A DNA stretch of 64,000 nucleotides from Psychrobacter sp. P11G3. Its GTDB lineage: Bacteria; Pseudomonadota; Gammaproteobacteria; Pseudomonadales; Moraxellaceae. The notes under the pieces were generated by a model. That model ran no database searches, was not told the DNA's origin, and saw only the letters and a program-made list of their open reading frames with translations. This document shows, piece by piece, positions 1 through 7,471 of this stretch (position 1 is the stretch's first letter; each line of letters opens with the position of its first letter). The DNA is taken from positions 1,116,001-1,180,000 of the forward strand of contig NZ_CM003596.1 of assembly GCF_001435845.1 (NCBI RefSeq). The letters are read 5' to 3'. A program made the translations under genes and the position numbers.

Positions 1-438
1 ATCAGTGACGATACCTACATGAGCGTGGTTTTTCGCTGCTGAACGCACCATGGTAGGACCGCCAATATCAATGTTTTCGATAGCGTCGTTCATAGTCACG
101 TCAGCACGTGCGATCGTTTCAGCAAACGGATATAAGTTCACGACGACTAAGTCGATACGTTCGATGGCATGATCACTCATTACTGCATCATCTGTACCGC
201 GGCGTCCTAGGATGCCACCATGAATCTTAGGATGCAGCGTTTTAACACGGCCATCCATCATTTCAGGAAAGCCTGTGTAATCTGATACTTCAGTCACGTC
301 GACATTGTTTTCTGTGAGCAGACGATAAGTACCGCCAGTAGATAATAAACCAAAACCTGCTTTGAGAAGGCCTTGAGCAAACTCGACGATATTAGACTTA
401 TCGGAGACCGATAGTAGGGCAAGTGGGGTTGTACTCAT
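1..438 (-). CDS. purH: Bifunctional AICAR formyltransferase/IMP cyclohydrolase PurH (5' part, runs off the window)
   Basis: This is the N-terminal 146 codons of PurH, which carries out the last two steps of purine synthesis (AICAR to FAICAR to IMP) in the cytoplasm. Only the cyclohydrolase (MGS-like) domain is present. The protein starts [20 protein letters not shown] and continues with the family-typical [37 protein letters not shown] and [10 protein letters not shown] segments, then [13 protein letters not shown]. The reading frame is open to base 1, so the gene continues beyond the window. It lies just downstream of fis on the same strand, the order also found in Pseudomonas. No terminator is visible between the two, so co-transcription is possible but not shown. 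Confidence 0.97.
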   Translation of the reverse strand, partial: MSTTPLALLSVSDKSNIVEFAQGLLKAGFGLLSTGGTYRLLTENNVDVTEVSDYTGFPEMMDGRVKTLHPKIHGGILGRRGTDDAVMSDHAIERIDLVVVNLYPFAETIARADVTMNDAIENIDIGGPTMVRSAAKNHAHVGIVTD

Positions 439-587
439 AAGAAATTTTCCATAAAAAAAGCCTGACGTAAACGTCTGGCAAGGTGATGATGACAACGATA
501 TGCCGTATCATGATAGATAAAGCGACGAACATTTAATTGCCATACATAATGATAGTCAATGATGATGGGTAAGCTCATATAACAATG

Positions 588-950
588 TTACATTAAATCA
601 TAGGTTTTCATTTTTTTGCGCAAAGTGCCTCGATTTAGGCCTAATATCTGAGCACATTTGGTTTGGTTGCCTCTTGTTTTTTCTAGGACGACAGATAAGA
701 GAGGCTCTTCGACTTGCTTCAAAATCAGCTCATACAAATCAGTGGGCATCTCATCTCCTAGCATCGCAAAGTACTGACGTACCACACGCTCTACATGAAC
801 CCGTAGAGGTTGCTGCGCACTATTTGTATAGTGTTGACTAGCAAAATCAAAGCCGTGCGTAGGTGATTGGTATTCGTCTTTATTATAATCGGCAGGGTGC
901 TCAGAGCTTTTAGCAAAATGATTGGCATTATGCTGTGCATGAGGTGCCAT
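588..950 (-). CDS. fis: Fis family nucleoid-associated DNA-binding protein
   Basis: Fis is a dimeric nucleoid protein that bends DNA and regulates rRNA and other growth-rate-dependent promoters. The C-terminal half matches Fis closely: PLRVHVERVVRQYF, then DLYELILKQVEEPLL, then the helix-turn-helix TRGNQTKCAQILGLNRGTLR up to the end. An in-frame ATG further upstream (1004) would give 138 residues, but it has no ribosome-binding site. The ATG at 950 has AAGGA nine bases upstream and gives 120 residues, so I chose it. Either way the protein is longer than E. coli Fis (98) and has a His/Asn/Gln-rich N-terminal tail. Neighbours prmA upstream and purH downstream fit the Pseudomonas-type locus, except that dusB is absent here. 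Confidence 0.93.
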   Translation of the reverse strand: MAPHAQHNANHFAKSSEHPADYNKDEYQSPTHGFDFASQHYTNSAQQPLRVHVERVVRQYFAMLGDEMPTDLYELILKQVEEPLLSVVLEKTRGNQTKCAQILGLNRGTLRKKMKTYDLM

Positions 951-1128
951 AAAATAATATCCTTGAGATGAAGAAAAGTTCTGATTGTGAGGGGTCAGAA
1001 CCATAGTATATCAAATTAATATCGCCTAGCGCTGATAGATTCATCGTTATCTTGGCTATCACGGTTTAATTGAAAGTGAATTTACGGTGTGTTTTCTACT
1101 CACGCTTATCTATATATGACACCCTAAT

Positions 1129-2403
1129 TTAATAAAGAGCGGTCATAGTAATGTCGCGAATTTGCGCGTTAGCAACAGGGATAGTAAATAATAGCTGTCT
1201 ATCGGTGTTGGTAGCTAACTGACTTTGCTTGCCTAATAAATAATCGTTTGGATCTGCAATAAACTCTCCAATAAGCTCATTTCTACCGTAAACGCTTATT
1301 TTTACATTTGGGTATAGTTGTGCTTGCGAGCTGCCGTTACTTAGAGTAGCGCCTATATCGCTAAATGTGCCAGCAGTTTTAATCTGACTGCTTCTATGAA
1401 AGGTATTGCTGATGGTAAGGGCTGATAAGTCCGCACTAGGCAAGCTGCAGGCAGCGACAGAGCAGATCGATTGGAGACGCTGAGCATAGGCTGGGTTTTT
1501 GACTAAATTTTCTAAGTTAAAAATAACATACTGAGCTGCGAGTAGCAGTGCTAAGACCAAACAACCTAATATCCATAATAGTGATGCAATTGAACGTGTC
1601 GTTTGGGTTGGTGCAAACAGTAGCTGTGTTTTTCTTAAACGATCGTCGGCAGCAGGGTCTTCATCTTTAACGGGCACTCCCATATCGGATAGAAGCTGTG
1701 ATAAGTCTGTATCGTCTGGTGGTGTTTCTTTGTCTTGATTTTGTTCTTCTAATAGTTTTTGTAGCCATGAATTGTTATCACTACTCTCAACATTGGCATG
1801 AATATCATTGGCCGCTGCCGAGCTGAGCATGTTCTGTGTTGATGCTGATGCTGATGCTGATGCTGATATTGTATTGGCAGATGGTTTCTTTGTTGATGGA
1901 TTAGAGGTTTTGATAGTTTCTTTAGAAGAGGGCGCTTTTGGTTTTTCTGTGGTTGCTGCGCTAGGACTGGTATTACTGGCTTGGGTTAACCATGCATCCA
2001 TATTATCTAAAGAGTCATACTCTTGAACGTCTTCTTCTGGCTCGTCTATATCCATATCATCATAGATTAAGTCGTCATGAATCAAAGTATCAGATGATTT
2101 TTTCTTACTGATTGAAGATGTAGGGCGATTTGGCACATTTTGAGGTTTATGCTGATTACTATTAGTAGACGTTTTTTGCTCGTTCGAAATTGGTTGAGTT
2201 TGAGCTTTTTGTTGAGCAGGAATATTTTTTTGTGGTGTTGGTTTTTGAATGACCTCAGAATTTACCACAAGATGTTTATTGACCAAAAAACTTTGCTGGC
2301 ACCGATCACAGCTGATGGTAGCATTGACTTGATTTAGTTGAGTTTGTTTAACGCTATAGCAAGCTTGGCAATGGGGGCATTGGGTTTTTATTGGCGTGGT
2401 CAT
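1129..2403 (-). CDS. Zinc-ribbon, DUF3426-type membrane protein of unknown function
   Basis: The N-terminus has an MJ0042-type zinc ribbon with CPHC at residues 9-12 and CDRC at 32-35, so four cysteines are placed to bind one metal ion. A long low-complexity stretch rich in Ser, Thr, Gln and Asp follows (about 45-265), then one membrane helix (about 272-292) and a C-terminal domain resembling DUF3426. The likely topology is zinc ribbon in the cytoplasm and the last 130 residues in the periplasm. Proteins of this layout sit between prmA and fis in related bacteria, and their role is unknown. The linker contains an ASASASAS run encoded by a hexanucleotide tandem repeat. Start is the ATG at 2403, right before the cysteines. 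Function is not assigned. Confidence 0.85.
   Translation of the reverse strand: MTTPIKTQCPHCQACYSVKQTQLNQVNATISCDRCQQSFLVNKHLVVNSEVIQKPTPQKNIPAQQKAQTQPISNEQKTSTNSNQHKPQNVPNRPTSSISKKKSSDTLIHDDLIYDDMDIDEPEEDVQEYDSLDNMDAWLTQASNTSPSAATTEKPKAPSSKETIKTSNPSTKKPSANTISASASASASTQNMLSSAAANDIHANVESSDNNSWLQKLLEEQNQDKETPPDDTDLSQLLSDMGVPVKDEDPAADDRLRKTQLLFAPTQTTRSIASLLWILGCLVLALLLAAQYVIFNLENLVKNPAYAQRLQSICSVAACSLPSADLSALTISNTFHRSSQIKTAGTFSDIGATLSNGSSQAQLYPNVKISVYGRNELIGEFIADPNDYLLGKQSQLATNTDRQLLFTIPVANAQIRDITMTALY
1841..1867. repeat. Hexanucleotide tandem repeat (GATGCT, 4.5 units)
   Basis: Four complete GATGCT units plus a half unit lie in the linker of the zinc-ribbon protein and encode alternating Ala-Ser on the minus strand. 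Because the unit is six bases, gain or loss of copies changes linker length without a frameshift. Confidence 0.9.
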
Positions 2404-2575
2404 AGAGGCGAATCCAAAAAAGTATGGTTATCAATACCGCTTAGCCACTCACCAATAGCTGCCCACAATACGCATTTTACTTATTTAATTTCGATGAATT
2501 GTAGGCAAAGACAGAGTGGCGTCAAACACATAACATTTGACTGCCCTCTATCGTAACAGATGTAATTAAATGTTG

Positions 2576-3502
2576 CTAGCTAGTAAATGTACCTGATAAA
2601 CGCTGCCAATGTTGGTCTTCTTGTGCAGTAAAAGCATGCTTAGGATCCAATGCAAAATATGGCTGATAAGCTTCAGTGACTTGCTCGGTTTGCGACTCAA
2701 TCAGACCTGCTAATACGATACGGCCCTTTGGCGCAATGAGTGTCGCAAAGTAAGGTGCTAAACCAATAAGCGGCTTCGCTAAAATATTAGCAACGATCAC
2801 TTTTACAGGCAAAACGTCATGTTGCGAGCAGTAATCTGTAAATTCTTCTGGCAAAAATGCCTGCAAACGATCGCCTACATTATTGCGTACCGCATTCTGA
2901 TTGGTAGCAAGTACTGCCTGTGGGTCGATGTCGACTGCATATACCTGACGTGCACCTAAAAGCAAAGCAGCAATCCCTAGAATGCCTGAACCACAACCAT
3001 AATCGATAACCACTTTATCTGTTAGGTCTTGCTCTGTTAGCCAGTCTAGGCACAGGCGAGTCGTAGCATGATAGCCAGTACCAAATGCCAAACCTGGGTC
3101 CATAATGATATTGGTGGCTTCAGGGTTAGGCGGCGTTAGCCAGTCAGGTACAATCCATAGGTCATTAGCACATTCGATAGGATGATAGTTGCTCATCCAC
3201 TCGCGTTCCCAGTCCTTATCATCAACAGCCGTTAGCCAAATACGAGTAGCCTGTACTTGTGCAGCAATTTCATGACTCAATTGCTCAACCGCTTGACGAC
3301 TGCCAGCATCAGTAGTCGCATCAAATAGCCCTGTTAGTATCACCTCATCCCACAGCGGTGATTCACCTGGAAGTGGCTCAAACAGAGGTTGATCGCCAGC
3401 ATCGTCTAAAGCGATTGATAATGCACCTGCCTCTAATAAAAGCGCTTCAGCCAAGTCGACGTTTGATTTTTCACATTGTAAATGCAGTTGTTGCCATGCC
3501 AT
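2576..3502 (-). CDS. prmA: Ribosomal protein L11 methyltransferase PrmA
   Basis: PrmA uses S-adenosylmethionine to trimethylate ribosomal protein L11. The 308-residue product is close to the usual length (E. coli 293). The N-terminal L11-recognition domain (about 1-110) is followed by the family signature DPGLAFGTGYHATT (135-148), the SAM-binding loop DYGCGSGILG (167-176), the acidic end of strand 2 in YAVDIDPQA, and the NILAKPL motif that replaces NPPF/Y in this family. An AAGG-type ribosome-binding site precedes the ATG at 3502. It is first in a minus-strand series with the zinc-ribbon gene, fis and purH, a conserved neighbourhood. Confidence 0.97.
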   Translation of the reverse strand: MAWQQLHLQCEKSNVDLAEALLLEAGALSIALDDAGDQPLFEPLPGESPLWDEVILTGLFDATTDAGSRQAVEQLSHEIAAQVQATRIWLTAVDDKDWEREWMSNYHPIECANDLWIVPDWLTPPNPEATNIIMDPGLAFGTGYHATTRLCLDWLTEQDLTDKVVIDYGCGSGILGIAALLLGARQVYAVDIDPQAVLATNQNAVRNNVGDRLQAFLPEEFTDYCSQHDVLPVKVIVANILAKPLIGLAPYFATLIAPKGRIVLAGLIESQTEQVTEAYQPYFALDPKHAFTAQEDQHWQRLSGTFTS

Positions 3503-3636
3503 AAAGATAACCTTAAGCGGAAATAAAAATAAGTGTAGGTGTTAGGGAATGCCCGAGATAAGTCTACATACAATGAAATGAATAATGTATATAGATGTTT
3601 TAACTAATAAATCTAAGAGGTACAAATACTCGGTTA

Positions 3637-4449
3637 TTAGCGCAATGCTTGTTTTGCTTCATTGACCACGCGTGAGTTACCCTGAGCTTGTCCTGATTGC
3701 AATATAACCTGCCATAGTGCTCGTCTACGATTACTGTCTTGAGAGACGCTAAGACCACGCCGTGCCATCGCTTCTGCCTTACGGGGTTGGTTCTTTTTTA
3801 ATGCTACTTGTGCCAAATAGAAGTATACCGCCGATGACTTGGGCGCTAGACGCTGCGCACGGGTAAAGCTGCTTTCTGCATTGGTTAGATTGCCCGCTTT
3901 CAATTGACTGATACCTACTTGCATCAAATTGCGAAATGCAGGCAGATTACTATTGTTGCTGGCAGATTGTTGAGTACGTTGCTGCGAGTTTCTTCTAGCG
4001 TGCTCCAGTAGCTCATTATGCGACGGTGCTGATGGTTCAGAGATTATATAGTCGTTACGAGAAGGCGCAATGATAACAGGATCAGGCTGCATCACTTCTG
4101 GAGCAGGAGGCGTAAATACAGGGGTTTCTTGCGTTAACGGATTTGGTGTTTCGGACTGTTCAACCGCATCGTAAGGCTCGGTTGGATAGTTGCTTTGATC
4201 ATTTGCTTCCGTGATATGCGCTGGAGCAGTTGTCGTTGATGGCACGGTCGGTTGTGACGTTGGTAATGTTTGAACAGGCGTGGTTTGCACTGTAGTCGAC
4301 GTGCTAGGTGCTGTTTGACAGGCACTTAGGCTTAGCATGCCAACGATCGCACTGCCTGCAAGTAAGGTATTGCTTGACGTAATTTTATTGCGCCATAGCA
4401 CTATGGTTTGTTTTACTGAAGTAGTTGTCCGTAAAGATGACACCATCAT
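3637..4449 (-). CDS. TPR lipoprotein beside PBP1b; candidate LpoP-type activator
   Basis: The 270-residue protein has an unusually long N-region, then a hydrophobic stretch ending in the lipobox LSAC with the lipidated Cys at 44. The segment 45-165 is Pro/Thr/Gln-rich and probably an extended linker across the periplasm. The last 100 residues (from about 168) form tetratricopeptide-type helices (AGNLTNAESSFTRAQRLAP, then YFYLAQVALKKNQPRKAEAM). It follows the PBP1b gene by 80 bases on the same strand. From the literature I know that outer-membrane TPR lipoproteins called LpoP activate PBP1b in Pseudomonas aeruginosa and relatives. The lipobox, TPR domain and adjacency fit that class, but the functional link is inference. 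Confidence 0.8.
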   Translation of the reverse strand: MMVSSLRTTTSVKQTIVLWRNKITSSNTLLAGSAIVGMLSLSACQTAPSTSTTVQTTPVQTLPTSQPTVPSTTTAPAHITEANDQSNYPTEPYDAVEQSETPNPLTQETPVFTPPAPEVMQPDPVIIAPSRNDYIISEPSAPSHNELLEHARRNSQQRTQQSASNNSNLPAFRNLMQVGISQLKAGNLTNAESSFTRAQRLAPKSSAVYFYLAQVALKKNQPRKAEAMARRGLSVSQDSNRRRALWQVILQSGQAQGNSRVVNEAKQALR

Positions 4450-4497
4450 GTTAAAACCTTTTTTAAATATTAAAAGCTAAATATCAAAAACACTATT

Positions 4498-4548
4498 AGA
4501 ACCATTCAATAGCTAGAACCATTCAACAGCTAGAACCATTCAACAGCG
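4498..4548. repeat. 17-bp tandem triplication at the 3' end of mrcB
   Basis: Three near-identical 17-base units (AGAACCATTCAAYAGCK) run head to tail at 4498-4514, 4515-4531 and 4532-4548. On the minus strand the first-read unit encodes the last PBP1b residues (AVEWF), and its stop codon straddles the boundary with the next. The other two units lie beyond the stop. Confidence 0.9.
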
Positions 4549-7034
4549 CGGTCATACCAAGTATCAGCACGGTTGTCATCACCTTCACTTTGCTCGCTGC
4601 TACCTTCTGCACCCTCAGATTCAACAGCTTCGCCATTCGGAATCTCTAAACCTTCGCGGCGACGTTGTTGATTGATATCACCTTGCTGATTTTGGAACTG
4701 TGTCTGTTCACGAGCACGATCTTGCTGATACAGGCTTAGCGCACAACTGCTGGCTTCTTCTGGTAGATGAGCTGACATTACTGGTAGGTAGCGAGCGTTG
4801 GCACAGCGTTCATTAGACAGTTTACCTGAGTTATTCTCTAACCATAACCACTCGATACCTTCTGGCTCTGGTAGGGCAACTGGAGTCAGTTTTAGGCGTT
4901 TCATATAATCTACCCAAACTGGTAAGGCACCAGTACCACCACTCAAACCAATCGGTTTATTATCATCACGGCCAACCCAAACGACACTCACATAGTTACC
5001 ACTATAGCCTGCAAACCAAGCATCGCGGTAGTCGTTTGTCGTACCCGTTTTTCCTGCTAGGTTTAAATTATTGCCGAGTGATTGCGCACGTCTAGCCGTA
5101 CCATTTGAGACGACTTGCTGTAATGCATAGTTGGTCAAAAAGTTGGTTTCAGGTGGAATACTGCGCTGAGTGTTAAGCCCAGTACGCTGTAAGATACGGC
5201 CGCGATCATCAATGACCGTACGAATACTATGAATAGGCGTGCGAAAACCACCAGTGGCAAATACTTGGTAAATACCAAGCATATCCATCGGACTCAAATT
5301 AACTGAGCCTAATAATGCTGATGGGTAAGGTGGGATTTTTTCTTTGATACCCATGCGCTGTAATTGCTTAGCAAAGGTATTAACGCCGAACTCCATACCT
5401 AAGCGTACTGCTGCTTGGTTGTAGGATTGAGACAGTGCCGTGGTAAATGGTACATAGCCATGATCACGGTTGTCGTAGTTTTTAGGGTTCCAGTCAGTAC
5501 CGTCGTTTAGATTGACCGTAATAGGGGAGTCATCTACTGAACTGGCCAAATTATAACGACCGCTCTCAAGCGCAGTCATATAAATGATAGGCTTCAGCAG
5601 TGAGCCGACTTGGCGTTTGGCATCTACTGCGCGGTTAAACCCTGTAAATTCACTACCACTACCCACGACAGACACTAGCTCGCCAGTCTCAGGATTGGCA
5701 CTCACTAACGCGCCTTGTAAATCCTTAGTTTTGCTACTATTACGGCGCAGTTCACCAAGTTTTCTATCAACGGCTTTATCTGCTGCCAATTGAGCGATAG
5801 GGTCTAGGGTACTGATAATAATCAGACCTTCGTTCTTGAGGTCGTCAGAATAATAAACGGTATTTAGCTCACGTTTAACAATATCTAAGAAGTCAGGGAA
5901 CTGGCTTTTGCCTTCAGCAGGCTTATCCACGATGCCAAGCGGTTGCTTTAAGGCTTTGTCGTAGTCTTCCTGGCTCAGTGTGCCCATGGTCAGCATGTTG
6001 TTAAGTACCACGTCACGGCGTGCTTTTGAATCGTTTGGATTGCGACGTGGGTTATAGATACTTGGACCTTTTGCCATACCAACTAGCATCGCTTGCTGAT
6101 CTAAGCGCAGCTCATTAAGAGGTTTGTCAAAATAAAACTGTGATGCCAAACCAAAACCATTGATAGAGCGATTGCCATTTTGACCCAGATAAATCTCATT
6201 CAAATAGGTCTGTAAAATCTCATCTTTGCTGTAATGCAGCTCAAGTAGCACGGCCATCAATGCTTCATTGGCTTTGCGTTTGATAGTGCGATCTGAATTG
6301 AGGTAAAAGTTTTTGATCAGCTGCTGGGTGATGGTCGAACCACCTTGTCTGGCACCACCAGTAAAGTTATTTATTACGGCACGGGCGATACCACGTACCG
6401 ATACCCCTTTGTGCTCATAAAACGCGCGATCTTCGGTAGCGATAAGGGCATCAATCAACGGCTGAGGCACTTCGTCCAAAGACACAACCATCCGATCTTC
6501 ATTACTGTCGGGATAGATACCACCGATATTGACAGGCTCTAGACGAATGATACCGCTTTTGGCAGGCAGAGTACTTTGGATAGACTCTACTTTATTACCA
6601 GAAATCGTCATTTTGATGACTTGCTCGGCATCTTTATCATTGGCGCTATACGTAAAGCCGCGCGTGTGAATGAAGTAAGTATTGCCTGTTCGGTGATAAG
6701 TACCCGTGCGGTCATAAGCTTTGTTGCTTTGATAGTTAAGCAACTCCAGCCATGTCTTCATTGTGTCTCTATCGACATTGGCGCCTTGATACAGCTCAAG
6801 CGGCTGCGAATACACTTTGGCTGGAATGTCCCAGCGCTTGCCCTCAAATTTATGAGTAATGGTGCGATCAAGTTTGATCAAATATAGCGCCAATAGCACC
6901 ATGCCTGCGATGATGATAATTAATAGCAGACTACTAAAGACCAAGCCGCGCTGCTGCGAGGGTAGCGTGTGCATAGCAGACTTAGATGACGCTGATAACT
7001 TGGTATTTGGTAACTTGTAATTAGGTTTTTGCAC
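4530..7034 (-). CDS. mrcB: Penicillin-binding protein 1B, bifunctional peptidoglycan synthase
   Basis: This class A PBP polymerises lipid II (transglycosylase) and cross-links glycan strands (transpeptidase) at the periplasmic face of the inner membrane. The 834-residue product has a short cytoplasmic tail, one membrane helix (about 31-54), a UB2H-like region (about 65-160), and the GT51 domain with ATEDRAFYEHKG (catalytic Glu about 201) and RQGGSTITQQL. The transpeptidase domain has SLLK (nucleophile Ser478, Lys481), SYNQ and KTGTT. The C-terminal 60 residues are Gln/Glu-rich. A UB2H region is the docking site for LpoB in E. coli. Here the adjacent lipoprotein gene encodes a TPR protein instead. 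Confidence 0.97.
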   Translation of the reverse strand: MQKPNYKLPNTKLSASSKSAMHTLPSQQRGLVFSSLLLIIIIAGMVLLALYLIKLDRTITHKFEGKRWDIPAKVYSQPLELYQGANVDRDTMKTWLELLNYQSNKAYDRTGTYHRTGNTYFIHTRGFTYSANDKDAEQVIKMTISGNKVESIQSTLPAKSGIIRLEPVNIGGIYPDSNEDRMVVSLDEVPQPLIDALIATEDRAFYEHKGVSVRGIARAVINNFTGGARQGGSTITQQLIKNFYLNSDRTIKRKANEALMAVLLELHYSKDEILQTYLNEIYLGQNGNRSINGFGLASQFYFDKPLNELRLDQQAMLVGMAKGPSIYNPRRNPNDSKARRDVVLNNMLTMGTLSQEDYDKALKQPLGIVDKPAEGKSQFPDFLDIVKRELNTVYYSDDLKNEGLIIISTLDPIAQLAADKAVDRKLGELRRNSSKTKDLQGALVSANPETGELVSVVGSGSEFTGFNRAVDAKRQVGSLLKPIIYMTALESGRYNLASSVDDSPITVNLNDGTDWNPKNYDNRDHGYVPFTTALSQSYNQAAVRLGMEFGVNTFAKQLQRMGIKEKIPPYPSALLGSVNLSPMDMLGIYQVFATGGFRTPIHSIRTVIDDRGRILQRTGLNTQRSIPPETNFLTNYALQQVVSNGTARRAQSLGNNLNLAGKTGTTNDYRDAWFAGYSGNYVSVVWVGRDDNKPIGLSGGTGALPVWVDYMKRLKLTPVALPEPEGIEWLWLENNSGKLSNERCANARYLPVMSAHLPEEASSCALSLYQQDRAREQTQFQNQQGDINQQRRREGLEIPNGEAVESEGAEGSSEQSEGDDNRADTWYDRAVEWF

Positions 7035-7471
7035 GGATGTCGCACCATTTTTGGATAAAAAACTGCCTCATAATGACGCAAATTGACAAATTTTTCAATC
7101 TATCATCGTCAACGCGGGCATTTATTGGTCGTAGGCCATGAGCGATGATACTGCTCATAGCGATGGCTTATAGTATAATCTCTATTAAAATACCGATACT
7201 TGTAAGAAAGCGTCAGTCACTTTCAATCTGGTAGATAAACGCCATATAAGATAACAATTTACGATTGTCCTCACGATGTATTTTGTATGAATTCGCTGTT
7301 GCTAATTGTTTGCTATTAGCCGTTTGTTATTAATACTATGCTACTAATGGTAGTGATATTTATATGATTAAAAACGGCTCTATTGCATGACGTACAGTAC
7401 AGTCAATACGAACAAGTTTGCTTTAAATGAGTGCATTTTAAGCAAGCCTGTCAAAGGAAGTAAGCGCGACT
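7035..7471. other. Intergenic region between divergent mrcB and ccoI
   Basis: This 437-base gap must hold the promoters for two divergent genes. A TATAAT hexamer lies at 7174-7179, but I cannot pair it with a convincing -35 box. No symmetrical FNR-type box was found near ccoI by eye. No open frame or RNA gene was recognised. Confidence 0.4.

Noticed and set aside
1841..1867. Possible CRISPR-like repeat
   Set aside because: It is an uninterrupted six-base microsatellite inside a coding frame with no spacers.
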